In this document: positions 1-9,943 of the stretch, one piece after another
Layout: the number at the start of each line of letters is the position of its first letter
Numbering within the stretch: position 1 is the stretch's first letter
Assembly (NCBI GenBank): GCA_036365455.1
Contig: JAWQUS010000002.1
Location: 1,302,001 to 1,366,000 of the forward strand
DNA length: 64,000 nucleotides
Source: Macrosoma leucophasiata
Taxonomy: Eukaryota > Arthropoda > Insecta > Lepidoptera > Hedylidae
Reading direction: 5' to 3'
The notes under the pieces: generated by a model
Told to the model about the DNA's origin: nothing
The model's database searches: none
Seen by the model: the letters and a program-made list of their open reading frames with translations, nothing else
Program-made: the position numbers and the translations under genes

Positions 1-898
1 AGTAAATCCTCATCTGGTTGTTGGCAAATTAAAATGAAATCTAACGTGTACTTTCACTTATTTTTCTATTTATTATCTAACCGATTTTTTTTAATATGAT
101 TAATCGATACTTTCTGATACAATACTTATATCCTACGCCATTACATTTCGTTACGTTCCTTTCTACGCCATCATGAATATCAAAAGTACAGATTTTTTCA
201 AAAACTGTTTTAAATACTTTTCCGGTGGTTTTCAGTATAATATTATACTGAAAAATTTACAGCTCTATGCGCTTAAATTTTATGTAAAGTATTTGTTCAT
301 GTACAATCTATGTACCATTTTGGCTGATCTCCTTTGATTTGTAACTGATTGTTTGTTTATTCTACGTGATACTACGTTTGTGTTTTTTATGAAATGCATC
401 GGAAGATAAGCCATTCCCCTCGTATATGGTGGCTTCATCTCTATATCCTGGGTGAAGGAATCCGTAAAATATTTTCTGATTTAAAATAAAAACATTAAAA
501 ATGTAGTTTTGAGAAAAAAGGAGCTTTGATGAATGTTAAATAAACTTGCCTCTTAAAAAAGTTATTCTGTTACAATCGTCGAATTACCAGTAGACTTCTA
601 TATAATCTATTTTAGAGGAATAAGGGTGTGCAAAGACAGAATTATAGGGCACTCCACATTGTCCGTCTATATATTAAGTATAGAGATAGCGATTCTCTCT
701 GAAAAAGTACGATTTTTGAATCGATTCGATCCATGATTAAATCGATATCGAAAATAATCGATTTTTTGGTTCAAAAGATCTTCCGATTAACCGATCTCAG
801 ATCGCCATCCCTACTTAAGAATACACTTAGCTTGGGTTGCACTAACACATTGTATATTATGTTTCTATGTTCTCCTAACTTTTTAATTTTTCTCTCAG
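1..898 (+). other. Intron (upstream part) of the plus-strand gene
   Basis: AT-rich sequence with no coding signal. It ends in a pyrimidine-rich acceptor (ttttctctcag) at 888-898. A short stretch at about 828-848 (cttgggttgcac) resembles the terminus of the inverted-repeat element at 60.3-61.2 kb and may be a relic. Nothing else was recognised. Confidence 0.5.
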
Positions 899-1094
899 AA
901 CAACGCAACATCCGCGGCAACGACCGCCTATACGTGTGTACGGGTAACAAAGCGTACCCCTTCCTCCTGGCGCTATATGAAGAGGCGGGCGACACCGTCC
1001 GTCGTTTGATAGACTCCAACCAGCGCTACCCCTTCAACTGTTGCGGCGTCCGTGGTGACGTCATGCTCAGTATTGACAACGTCTGTATTGGCGG
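899..1094 (+). CDS. Internal exon 'A' of an unrecognised plus-strand gene
   Basis: This exon encodes 64 full codons running from QRNIRGNDRLYVC through LYEEAGDTVRRL and NQRYPFNCCG to SIDNVCIG. It starts after an AG acceptor with phase 1 and ends at a strong donor (GG|gtgagt) with phase 2. That phase matches the next supported exon at 6939, which completes a Gly codon. Base composition is GC-rich and codon-like in contrast to the AT-rich flanks, and a decayed paralogue at 5.85-6.67 kb preserves the same reading frame, which argues that the sequence was once under coding constraint. I recognise no domain. The CC pair recalls tetraspanins, but the paralogue has SC there and no other tetraspanin feature is visible. 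The earlier part of the protein lies upstream of the window or was not found. No function is proposed. Confidence 0.72.
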
Positions 1095-1285
1095 GTGAGT
1101 TACTACCTCCCATTTCATAGAGCAACACCGGAGGGGAGTAGCCATATGCAGGCTTTCCCCTCTGTCAAAGTACAAGCCCAAATGGGCCTATACCTGTCGC
1201 CTAGATGTTTAAATGTGTGCGCGAAATTGTTTCTGTATTTTGTTAAAGTCAAGAAAATGAACTAGCTGGAAATCATATAAAATAC

Positions 1286-2584
1286 ATGGACTTACTTGAT
1301 CAAGTAGAACAATGCCGTGCAGTGATTTTAAATTTTGAACAATGTGGTGAGACATATGAGCAGGCCTTAAAACGTATATCAGAACTTGAAAGTGAACTTT
1401 GTGATGCTCATAAAACTATTTCATCTATGGAAGCAGTAAAAATCTGTAGAGACTCTATTCATACTCATAGTTTATATGATGAATTAGTCGGAAAGGCTTC
1501 TGAACCGAATAAAATTTGTAATTTACATCAAACAACCATAGATTTGACTGGTGATGATACCATTATGCCGTGTCCACTTTTTAGTAGTAGTAATCAGTGT
1601 AAAAAATATAAACGTCTTGTTAAAAAACATAAAAAGAAACAAAAGTTATTAAAATCTCAGAAATATACAATAAAATCTAATTCTAAGTTAAGGGAACAGC
1701 GTTCCAATTTATTAAAAAAGCTGGATTCCTATTGCTTTGAATTAGAATATTCAAAGCTCTCTCATGAGACTGACTTACAAGACTTACAAAGCCAATTACT
1801 CCAAAAGGAATTAGAAATCAAGTCAATTTTTGTAAAATATGAAGCGGCTCAGACTAAGCTTTCTCAGCATTTGCAGGAGGCTGGTGAGTTAGTCGACTTG
1901 GTAACATATAATGCGGAGAGATATGAGTCACTAACTAACAAATATTTAATTGCTGAGACTGATTGTCCTCCTACCTCTGTGCCTCAAATTGTTTCTCCCA
2001 TTATAAAAAAAAATAATTGTAATATGAACATATGCAGTACAATGTTATTTTGTGACAAATTAGGTTCAGGTTTTGGACCTCTACTAAAAGACCACCTCAA
2101 TCATAACATAATCAACCATTGCTACCCATATTTAACTTTTAAGCAATTAATTGGCAAAATAGAGAACACAAAAATTAATAGTAATACATCTGTGATCATT
2201 CTGTTTGGGAATAGCTTAGGTCTTAAAAAAAAGGACATTGTTGATGGTATTGACACCTTACTGAAAATGAATTTAAAAAATGTAATGATGTGCGCACTCC
2301 CTTATTCACAATTATTAACACAAAGGGAAAATAACTCTATTTATTATTTGAATAATGTAATACATACATTGTCTTGTCGTCATAGTGACAAATTATTGTA
2401 TTTTGACACTAATAAATTTATTAGTGGTTTTAAACTGACTCAGGACGCTATGTTTCTTCCTAAGAAATGTAGAACTTTACTAGCTACATTGATAGCTTAT
2501 AATATTAACATAGTTATGGAAAATGTAACTAAAAACAATTATTTGTTGGAAAAACTATGCATCATGGAGGTACTCTTATTATGA
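1286..2584 (+). CDS. LINE ORF1 protein, C terminus chimeric
   Basis: 432 codons. Residues about 1-230 are charged and heptad-like (ISELESELCDAHKTISSME; a long Lys-rich stretch at 105-125), which suggests a coiled coil and nucleic-acid binding. Residues about 240-420 resemble the SGNH/esterase-like module found in ORF1 of CR1-group LINEs: a VIILFGNS strand where GxND would be, ALPYSQ, a LNNVIHTL helix, and a late DAMFLPKK segment where DxxHL is usual. The canonical Ser, Asn and His catalytic residues appear absent, so if this is the fold it is not an active esterase. The last eight residues come from endonuclease DNA read in the wrong frame after the deletion at about 2560. ORF1 proteins bind the element's RNA and assemble the transposition complex. 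This copy belongs to a dead element. Confidence 0.65.
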   Translation: MDLLDQVEQCRAVILNFEQCGETYEQALKRISELESELCDAHKTISSMEAVKICRDSIHTHSLYDELVGKASEPNKICNLHQTTIDLTGDDTIMPCPLFSSSNQCKKYKRLVKKHKKKQKLLKSQKYTIKSNSKLREQRSNLLKKLDSYCFELEYSKLSHETDLQDLQSQLLQKELEIKSIFVKYEAAQTKLSQHLQEAGELVDLVTYNAERYESLTNKYLIAETDCPPTSVPQIVSPIIKKNNCNMNICSTMLFCDKLGSGFGPLLKDHLNHNIINHCYPYLTFKQLIGKIENTKINSNTSVIILFGNSLGLKKKDIVDGIDTLLKMNLKNVMMCALPYSQLLTQRENNSIYYLNNVIHTLSCRHSDKLLYFDTNKFISGFKLTQDAMFLPKKCRTLLATLIAYNINIVMENVTKNNYLLEKLCIMEVLLL

Positions 2585-4155
2585 TAAAGAATTCAATCAA
2601 TTCCAGGGAACGTAGGGACATAGTTGACTTATCAGTGGAACATGTTGCGGAAATATCTTGTGTTGAGCTGGAGAAGCATATAATAGTGTGCGTTTACAGA
2701 CCACCAAATTACCAAAACATTAACGTATTTGACTCCACTATGGAGGATGTATTGAAAAAAGCTTGTTCTAGTAAAAAATCTGTTATTGTATGTGGAGATT
2801 TCAACATTAATATTTTGGAAAATAGCTATAATAGTTGTAGACTATTGAATCTTTTTATGTCGTTCAATCTAAGTAATGTTTTTTTGGAACCCACTCGAGT
2901 GAGTCCAACCTCAGCAACTTGTATTGATAATATATTTTGTGATCTTAAATATTTAGATAAAAATATTGTTAACTGCATGCCTTCGGATCATAGCGGGCAA
3001 ATAATGACTTTTGCCGCTGCTAATAGTAAAAATATAACACAAAAAACATACAGACAAATAACTTCTGCTAAATTAAACTATTTTAATGACATGTTAACTA
3101 AAGAGTTATATTCCCAAAAGTTTGATTTAAATAGTGCAAATAATTGTTATGAGCAAATTTTTAAGGTACTTAATACACAATTTAATAAAACATTTATAAT
3201 TAAAACTAAATCTACCAAATATAAATTTAGTTTCTGTGATTGGGCTACAACTGGCATTCGTAAAAGTAGGGAGAGATTATTCGAATTATATGGCCTTAAG
3301 AATTGTATGCAAAATGAAAAACTTAATAAATATATTGCTACATATTCAAAAATTTACAAAAATGTGTGTCAAAAGGCAAAGTCTATATATTTGAGTAGGA
3401 AAATAATAAATGCAGACGATAAGATGAAGGCTACGTGGAAAGTAATAAATAGTGAAGCAGGCAAAAATAAACGGAGTGATGGTCGCGTGATTTTGGAGAC
3501 ATCTCAGGGTACTGTGAGTTCGAATCCTGACATTGCGCAGCACTTTGTAGAATATTTTGCTAAGATTCCCTTTGAAATTACAAAACCCTTAAACTCATCC
3601 TCTTTATTATCCATTGATATTCTGAAAAATAACGTAGAAGCTTGTACTATTCAATTTAGGTTTAAACATGTTAGCCCACAGTCTGTAAGATCAACTTTTC
3701 ATCAAATTAAAATAAAAGCTACCGAAGATATTTATGGCATGTCTGTTATGGTGTGTAAATCGATTATAGATACCTTAGCTCCTTACTTAGCATCAATTTT
3801 TAACTTATGTATTGATCAGGGAGTCTTTCCAGATTTATTAAAGTTTAGTAAAGTTATACCGTTATTTAAATCAGGTGACAGTAAAAACCCTAATAATTAT
3901 AGACCGGTATCTATTCTGCCCGTTCTCAGTAAAGTGTTCGAAAAACTGATGCTTACTCAATTGCTGCAACATTTCAATACAAATAACATCTTACACGAAC
4001 AGCAATTTGGTTTTACAAAAGGACGTTGTACAACCGATGCCGGTGTTGCTTTATTAAAACATATTTTTGAAGCTTGGGAGGATTCACAAGATGCTATAGG
4101 TATATTTTGCGACCTTTCAAAGGCGTTTGAAAAGGCGTGGACCACAATACATTAA
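2557..4155 (+). pseudogene. LINE ORF2 5' part: truncated endonuclease and RT to motif A
   Basis: The open frame begins inside an exonuclease-endonuclease-phosphatase domain. HHGGTLIMIKNSI matches the middle of the domain, followed by VYRPPNY, the metal-binding GDFN motif, and the C-terminal SDH motif (PSDHSG). The N-terminal third, which should carry the catalytic Asn and Glu, is missing, so the first visible Met is not a true start. The RT begins near IPLFKSGDSKNPNNYRPVS and continues through QFGFTKGRCTTDA to motif A (CDLSKAFE), which keeps the catalytic Asp. The frame breaks immediately after motif A and continues in another frame at 4137. The complete enzyme would nick target DNA and copy the LINE RNA there. 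This copy cannot. Confidence 0.85.
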
Positions 4156-4803
4156 TTGGCAAACTTGATCATTATGGACTTGAAAATAAAGCTCTTCAAC
4201 TTGTTCAATCATACCTTAAGGATCGGGAACAAGTAGTTCAAGTGAATGGAGTAAAATCTCAAGGTGCAAAGACAGGAATGGGTGTCCCACAGGGCTCAAT
4301 ATTAGGACCATTTCTGTTTTTAGTCTACGTTAATGATTTACTTCATTTGATGCCTAATAGTATGCCCAAAACAATTTTATTTGCAGACGATACTTCAATA
4401 GTTTTTAAAATGAACAGACGGAATCCAGATTACGATACTGTAAATAAGGTCATAGGAGAAGTACATAAATGGTTTACTGTCAATAATCTTGCACTGAATA
4501 GTAAAAAAACCAAATGTATCCGTTTTACCCTCCCTAATGTAAAAAGTAAAGAAGGAGACATTTTTATAAACAATGACAAAATTCAATTTGTTGATGACGC
4601 TACCTTCTTGGGAATAACGCTTGACTCGAAGTTACAATGGGGACCACATATTAGGCAGTTAGCGAAACGTCTGAGTGCCGCAGCTTATGCTGTTCGAAAA
4701 ATTAGGCAATTAACTGATATAGACACTGCAAGACTTGTTTATTTTAGCTATTTTCACAGTGTCATGTCCTATGGTATTTTATTGTGGGGTCGAGCGGCTG
4801 ACA
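4137..4803 (+). pseudogene. LINE RT middle part after a frameshift
   Basis: The frame resumes with DHNTLIGKLDHYG, continuing motif A, then carries GVPQGSILGPFLFLVYVNDL (motif B) and the catalytic LFADDTSIVF (motif C), followed by thumb-like sequence ending FHSVMSYGILLWGRAADIQ. A second shift near 4800 moves the expected QKRAIRAM segment to another frame. A single-base change in the 4130 region is the simplest explanation of the first break. Confidence 0.85.
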
Positions 4804-5226
4804 TACAATCAAAAGAGGGCCATTAGAGCGATGTATAACTTACGTAGTCGTGATTCTTTGAAAGAACTATTTAAAGAAATAAATATAATGACAGTCCCTT
4901 GCCATTACATCTATGAAAATATACTTTTTGCGAGGAAAAATCTACATCTGTTTGATAAAATCTCCGATAGGCATAGTTATAATACGAGGAATAAGAACAA
5001 GTTGTCTCTGCCAAGTTTTCGACTGACGAAAACTAATACATCTTTCCTAAAATATAGTGTAGAATTTTATAACAAGATCCCAGCCGGGATTGCTGAACTC
5101 ACCGATGGTAAATTCAAAGCATTAATTAAACGCACTCTATGTAAAAAGGCTTACTATAAACTCGAGGACTATCTCAAGGATAGAAATGTTTGGCTAAATG
5201 CTGATCTAGCTCCACAAGGGTGTTAA
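4796..5226 (+). pseudogene. LINE RT C-terminal part after a second frameshift
   Basis: Reads NQKRAIRAMYNLRSRDSLK, then HSYNTRNKNKLSLPSFR and VEFYNKIP, ending at a TGC-TAA stop. The YNTRN...LP and FYNK.P blocks are the usual C-terminal motifs of CR1/Jockey-group RTs. It is joined to the preceding segment only by repairing the break near 4800. Confidence 0.8.
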
Positions 5227-5647
5227 ATGTAATAATCAAAGTGTAATGTTGATATTATATTGTTAATTTTAAGCTTGTTTAAATTATGGAAAATTGTAAA
5301 AATATGCCTAAGAGATATTTTTAAAAGAGCCGACTGAGTTTTTTCTGGCAAGTTTTTCTCAGATCATATTGACCTTTGGAACTTTGCCGGTGAATGACAA
5401 AGAATGACTCTTTTTCTTTTCTTTTTACTCTTTGTTATCAGTTTGTAAAGGGGAAAAGAGACATTTTACTGATATACTTTTTACATTAGTTTATGACATT
5501 TAGTTTTATCTTAGTGATATTCTTGACTTTACATATAGTTTTTATCTTGTTTGACATGTATATCAATTGTTATTCGCTTTAATTTATTTTGTTTGTTTTT
5601 GACTTGTCATAAGAGGTGCCTGTCACCCTAAATGAATAAATGAGTTT

Positions 5648-5673
5648 CTGATTCTGATTCTGATTCTGATTCA
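5648..5673 (+). repeat. (TGATTC)n 3' tail of the LINE
   Basis: About four tandem copies of a 6-bp unit close the LINE, a tail type seen in CR1-group elements in place of poly(A). The last bases merge with the tcaag target duplication. Confidence 0.85.
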
Positions 5674-5904
5674 AGGTGTGAGTTTCGTAGTAATAGACGA
5701 TTTTTGTAGGGTGCGTGTGTGTCGCACGCATTTCTCCCCGCAAAAAATGACAGACTGTTTTGCATCGGTAATAAACGCTATGGCTACTCCCCACCAGTCC
5801 GCCGCGCCGCGGCCGGTGGCACGTGTTGCTCTATGTCCTATGTAGTTTTAAGACTGTTTCCTCAACGCATCGATCCGCAGCAATGGCCGCCTATACGTGA
5901 TTGA

Positions 5905-6204
5905 TTTAACAGAAATTGAATCGTTAAAAATCTCACCCATCTCACGATTGAATTTCAAAATAAAACTGTTATTTAAAAGACAATTGTTTGACATATTACT
6001 AATTTTATTAATTTTTGGATTTCGTATTGGATTACTTTAATTTTTAGTACTTACTTTAATCGAAAAAGGAAAATCACTTTTTCGAAACAAAGCAATCATC
6101 TCTCAAGCAAATATCTTTTATTATTAAAATATGTTTGCTTGATTCTACTAATGTAATTGATAATTAAGATAATTGTTTTATAAGGATAAATAAAATTCAC
6201 TTTT
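5905..6204. repeat. AT-rich segment shared with 11.03-11.15 kb
   Basis: About 100 bp at 6105-6200 (gcaaatatcttttattatt, then tgtttgcttgattctac) recur in reverse orientation at 11035-11140, in both places adjacent to a SINE-A copy. It may be part of a larger composite unit. The rest is featureless. Confidence 0.5.
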
Positions 6205-6205
6205 T

Positions 6206-6493
6206 TTTATTTATTTTTTTATGTAATGGGCGTGGCAAACAAGCATGCAGTTCACATTGATGTTAAGTGATGAAGCCTATAGACACCCACATGAAGACCA
6301 AGGTCAAAATGCAGATGCGTTACCACTCCTGAGGCCTAAGGTGTTATGCCTCTGTGCCGGAAATTACAGGGCCGTACATTACCACCTGACCGGAACACGA
6401 TAGTGCTGAACACTACCATTTAGCGGCAAGTATATTAGGTAATGCGGTGGTGCCTACGCCCGCGAGCTCCGTCACTGAAGCTCTACCACCAGT
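6206..6493 (-). mobile_element. SINE-A1 copy
   Basis: Near full length. On the minus strand it runs from actggtggtagagctc through the conserved ggctgcagtcatcactt block to cattacataaaaaaa. Confidence 0.85.
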
Positions 6494-6667
6494 AAAACTT
6501 TTCCACCACTTTTCTGGAAAGTAACTTAGTAGGTTAGGGTGGTCGGGTAACAAGCCGTAGCCATACCTACTGGCTCTACGAGGAGGCGAGTGACTCGGTG
6601 CGTTGTTTTATACACGCCAATCAGCGCTACCCCTTCAACTCCTGCGGCAAGCGTGGTGACGTCACGC

Positions 6668-6938
6668 ACGCTCCTTCATATACTACATTGAAATGAAAAA
6701 GAAAAAAAAACATTGGTAACATAATATCTTACGTGATGACGTTGTAAAAAAACATGCGTCACGCAGCCGAACGCTTAGGTGATCGTGCCTCTCTGTCGCT
6801 CGTTAGGCGCTCTCATTTTCATGCTCGACTCAGGCGGAACGTGACGCTTTTTCGTGCGTACAGTGTACATCGATTTAGATGACTACTGAAAAAGTGGTAT
6901 AAGTATTTGCCATTTAATGATAACAAAATAAATCACAG
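6668..6938 (+). other. Intron end before exon B
   Basis: No repeat was recognised. It contains several tgacg motifs. An acceptor, aataaatcacag, lies at the 3' end. Confidence 0.4.
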
Positions 6939-7135
6939 ACAGCTAGCGTCTCCAGTTGTGGGTCTACCGCCGGTGCTAGACAACCGGGCGATTTGCGTCC
7001 GGTTTGAAGATCCTCAATATCCGGAAGACTTCGTGTTCCCCTCGAGGCGGCTGAAGGGCGCCACTGAGCCGCCGCGCACCCTCAAGCCTGGGGATCTCTC
7101 GCACCAGGAGAACAGGAATTGGCGGCCGCATATAG
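6939..7135 (+). CDS. Internal exon 'B' of the plus-strand gene
   Basis: The acceptor cacag|a gives a phase 2 entry that completes a Gly codon with exon A. The frame then reads QLASPVVGLPPVLDNRAICV, FEDPQYPEDFVFPSRRL and KGATEPPRTLKPGDL, ending NRNWRPHI, with a phase 1 donor (atag|gtgac). The exon is GC-rich and free of stops in this frame, while the intron on each side is AT-rich or repetitive. Pro- and Arg-rich segments suggest a partly disordered region. No domain was recognised. The phase match on both sides is the main support. Confidence 0.72.
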
Positions 7136-7178
7136 GTGACATTATTGCCTCTCAACATATACTTATGTTAAAACTGTA

Positions 7179-7395
7179 CGTAACTTCACACCTGTTATCC
7201 CCGAAGAAGTAGGCAAAGGTAAATGCACGCATTGAAGCATACGTGCAAACAGCCGCGATTCGCCGGTTACGTTATGGCACACGAAACAGACGGCGAGCCT
7301 GTTAACATATCCAGTCACATTGCCAAACTCTAAGGTACTGGGAAACTTCCAGAAAATGGAAAAATTCCAATAGAACCAGTGATAAAGATAGGAAG
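7179..7395 (-). mobile_element. SINE-C copy, 5'-truncated
   Basis: Carries the family's 3' block (taacttcac, then cccgaagaagtaggcaaagg) and the cattttctggaagtttccca block in reverse. The tRNA-like head is missing. Confidence 0.75.
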
Positions 7396-7624
7396 TAGAA
7401 GGAATAGTTTTTGTGAATAAATACAACCGTTGTGGTTCGCTGTAGCTTCGCGTCTCACTCGCTCTTGGTTTGACGTCGTGCATAAAAAGCCAGCTAATGC
7501 AACGCCTCGCTTCACGTCGGTATCGCCACGTATTCGATTATCTTTAGCTTTTCTATCAAACGATACTATACATTACAAAATAAAAACGTTACACACTTTC
7601 GGCACAGAATATGTAATAATATTA

Positions 7625-7850
7625 CGTATAGAATGGACACTTCGACGTCCCGCCCGATTTCCCCGCCTCACCCAACCTCCTCCCCTCTTATGGGCGAGTT
7701 TTGGTATTCTCTACGTGCTACGCACACAGGTGCACGTGTAAATACACGTCACTGATTGATGTCTGTGTAATAGAGACCAAGTTAAGCGTCTGTATGGAAT
7801 TTTGCCGGAGTGTCCGCGGTGTGCTTTCGGTTCGCTGCCTATTTGACACG
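7625..7850 (+). repeat. Repeat K copy 1
   Basis: About 225 bp matching 17575-17790 in reverse orientation (tagaatggacacttcgacgt at the start, gagtgtccgcggtgtgc at the end). The family is unknown. At 17.4 kb it adjoins a hAT-like terminus. Confidence 0.65.
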
Positions 7851-7901
7851 AATTTTAATGTCTTCAATAGTCAATTGAATGAAATGTAACACTTTGTACA
7901 G

Positions 7902-8030
7902 GCATGGTGAGATCGCACACGGTGGCATCACTAGAGGCTGCCGGCCACCGCATGCTGGGCCACTCGCTGCCGCGCGACCGCTCCTACTCCAACGTGCCGC
8001 CGCCGCAGCATCAGAACCAGCATCAGCACA
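7902..8030 (+). CDS. Internal exon 'C' of the plus-strand gene
   Basis: The acceptor ctttgtacag enters in phase 1, completing a Gly codon with exon B. It encodes 42 codons: MVRSHTVASLEAAGHRMLGH, SLPRDRSYSNVPPPQ and HQNQHQH. It leaves in phase 1 at caca|gtgagt. The third reading frame gives only an Ala/Arg/Pro-rich artefact, so this frame is preferred. The RSHT and RDRSYS segments are Ser/Arg-rich and could be phosphorylation sites, though that is inference only. The His/Gln run at the end leads into the Gln/Asn-rich tail in the last exon, which fits a single low-complexity C terminus. Confidence 0.75.
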
Positions 8031-8060
8031 GTGAGTTGCATCTATATTTCTGTACTTATC

Positions 8061-8399
8061 TCTATACTTAAAATATGAAGCTGAGTGTGTTTGTGTGTTT
8101 GTTTGCTTGAACGCACTAATCTTAGGAACGAATGGTCCGATTTGAAAAATTATTTCAGTATTATAGAAAGCCCATTTATCGAGGAAGGCAATAGGCTATA
8201 TCATCACGCTTCGAGCAATAGAAGCGCAGCACCAATGAAGAATGTTTTAAAATCGCGAGATGTTTTCCCTAAAGTATTAATGTAAACCAATTTTTTTTTA
8301 GCTATCCAAAAGTGTTTATTATCCAAAATTACTTAAAAGTTATATCCAAAAAATACTGCCCAAACTATTCCACACGAACGACGTCGCGGGCACAACTAG
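8061..8399 (+). mobile_element. Helitron-like non-autonomous element
   Basis: Begins TC (tctatactta) and ends with a GC-rich stretch (gacgtcgcgggcacaactag) in CTAG followed by T, as expected of Helitron termini. It lies 31 bp inside the intron after exon C. Confidence 0.6.
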
Positions 8400-8427
8400 T
8401 TATAAATTAATACAAATAAGCTTACAG

Positions 8428-8601
8428 CCCCACACTAGGTATAAACCTGTGTCGGGGGTGCCGTTGTACACAATACAAACATCCAGACACGAAACAAATA
8501 TATGTAGGCTATTCAAATATGAGGTGCCGGTGCGAGGATCGAACCCGCGACCCTTCGAATCAAACGGTCGTCTCACACCGCTGGACTAATCGGGTCATCA
8601 A
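8428..8601 (-). mobile_element. SINE-E (tRNA-like) copy
   Basis: Reverse complement carries an A-box-like tagtccagcggtgtgag and a B-box-like gggttcgatcc within cgaagggtcgcgggttcgat. It matches 18465-18660. Confidence 0.75.
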
Positions 8602-9126
8602 AGAGAATAACATTTGTATTTCTGCGTATATAAATGTAGTGACCAATGTTATCAATATGTCGTCAAACTCAAACTCAAAAATTAATTTAATCACTTGGAA
8701 ATAATAGAATTTGCTTGTGATAGGTCAAAGTACAAATATAAAATTAAAGCGAATAACAACTGATACGTTGATTAATATGTCAAAGTAAACAAAATCAAAT
8801 TAAATAATGGTCCAAAAATACTTAATAATAAAAATAGGTATCTACAGAATGATCCTTACTCTCTTTTACAAACGGCAAGATAAAACTAAACAAAAAAATA
8901 GATCGTCGCCAATTAGTTTTATTTCTCGTTCAATTTACTGCCTAGCCTCTTAACTGGCACTGTTCAACTATCGGCCTGAATTATATTCAATTATCTTCAG
9001 TCATTCAATCAAACGTCTAGGAAAATTGACTTTGAATCCATAACGTTTAACTAATTGCCTAGCCTAGTCATAAAATTTAAGTTCTCTTTTCTGCCTGGCG
9101 ACAAATGTCTGTGATTATACTGTAGG
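8602..9126. other. AT-rich intron sequence
   Basis: No gene, repeat family or structure was recognised. Confidence 0.4.
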
Positions 9127-9307
9127 TTTTTTTTTATGTAATGGAAGCGGCAAACAAGCATGCAGTTCACATTGATGTTAAATGATGACTGCAGCCTATA
9201 GACATCCACACAAAGATCAATGACAAAATGCAGATGCGTTACCACCGTAACGCGATACCATTTAGTGGCAAGTATATAAGGTAATGCGATGGTGCCCACA
9301 CCCGCGA
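9127..9307 (-). mobile_element. SINE-A1 copy with internal deletion
   Basis: The 3' A-tail side and the centre are present. About 90 bp are missing at about 9244, where ttaccacc joins gtaacgcgatacc. Confidence 0.75.
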
Positions 9308-9388
9308 GAGTAAATAATAGGTTATTTTATTAATCGCGTTAACCCAAACATAGTACCATTGAAGAGTGTAGTGACAAAGTGACATAAG

Positions 9389-9644
9389 TACAGCATCCAA
9401 GAATAAATATTACACATCGATCCTAGGAAGGAGACTTCGGCTTATTTCGGGTCTGTAGAGCGTTATCTCTTTCGCACCGTACCTATTTGACGTTTGTCGA
9501 TCATTTTGGTCGTGTTTTGAACAATACCGGGCTGTAAGTGCTTACGTAGGCAGTGTGCAACAGAGATTACGCTCTACGAAGTCGAAACGACACGATCGTC
9601 TCTTTCGCAGACTCGATGGGCAATATTAATTGTTGAGTACTGTA
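9389..9644. mobile_element. MITE-B copy (TA-flanked)
   Basis: Long imperfect inverted repeats run inward from the ends (cagcatccaagaataaatat and tattaattgttgagtactg) and include aaggagacttcggctt. Flanking TA dinucleotides fit a Tc1/mariner-type MITE. Confidence 0.75.
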
Positions 9645-9766
9645 ATGTGATGTTAGTTGTGATTATATCGTTCAGTTTAAGGCTGGGTTGCACGTTGGAA
9701 GCCAAAGTATCCTCTAAGCACTGTTTGAGATAATTACAATTTCAATGGAGCATTCAATACTTTCCC

Positions 9767-9909
9767 TCTTATTCACAAACGTATTTTAGCTAAAGTGTTG
9801 CTAATCTCTCCTTTGTCTTTTTCTATCCTACACATTTGAGAATGCAACTGACAATGACAAAGCATTCTATAGCTAAAACGTATCTAATGTACGTTTATGA
9901 ATAAGGGGG
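9767..9909. mobile_element. MITE with cttattcacaaacgt termini
   Basis: The ends tcttattcacaaacgtattt and acgtttatgaataagg are inverted repeats, with inner arms tttagcta and tagctaaa. No internal coding sequence. Confidence 0.6.
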
Positions 9910-9943
9910 TTTATTTATATTTGTTAAATACTATAATTAGAGA

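Larger units (their letters stand above)
1254..5670 (+). mobile_element. CR1/Jockey-type non-LTR retrotransposon, broken
   Basis: A 4.4 kb LINE with an ORF1 (coiled-coil plus SGNH-like region), the C-terminal half of an AP endonuclease and a reverse transcriptase. It ends in a (TGATTC)n tail. The 5-bp direct repeats tcaag (1249-1253 and 5671-5675) flank it, and the uninterrupted MITE copy at 60 kb reads straight across this point, giving an empty-site control. Three lesions disable it: a deletion at about 2560 that removes the start of the endonuclease, a frameshift at about 4130 and another at about 4800. Only about 30 bp precede ORF1, so the 5' end may be truncated. The tail and C terminus fit the CR1/Daphne/Jockey group, but the exact clade is not certain. 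Confidence 0.85.
1116..5835 (+). mobile_element. MITE-M copy 1, split by a LINE
   Basis: Its ends, catagagcaac at 1116 and gttgctctatg at 5825-5835, are inverted repeats, and the body (1116-1253 plus 5671-5835) matches the intact reverse-strand copy at 59799-60140. The flanks tcccattt and tcctatgt look like a decayed 8-bp target duplication, suggesting a hAT-like MITE. It inserted 21 bp after the exon-A donor, and a LINE later inserted in its middle. The 5' part carries a small deletion relative to the intact copy. Confidence 0.7.
5845..6667 (+). pseudogene. Decayed duplicate of exon A, split by insertions
   Basis: 5869-5901 matches the start of exon A (atccgc..gccgcctatacgtg; decodes IRSNGRLYV against IRGNDRLYV), and 6545-6667 matches the rest (YWLYEEASDSVRCFIHAN, then QRYPFNSCGKRGDV, against LALYEEAGDTVRRLIDSN, then QRYPFNCCGVRGDV). 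About 640 bp of AT-rich DNA and a SINE-A separate the halves. A 1-nt insertion near 5875, loss of the 3' end and absence of a donor show that it is no longer usable. Differences are concentrated at silent or conservative positions, so the duplicate may have been coding for a time. Confidence 0.7.

Noticed and set aside
899..1094. Exon A as a tetraspanin because of CCG
   Set aside because: The duplicate has SCG, there are no transmembrane segments, and the remaining signature residues are missing.
7902..8030. Alternative reading of exon C (Ala/Arg/Pro-rich frame)
   Set aside because: It does not keep phase with exons B and D, while the MVRSHTVASLE frame matches both.
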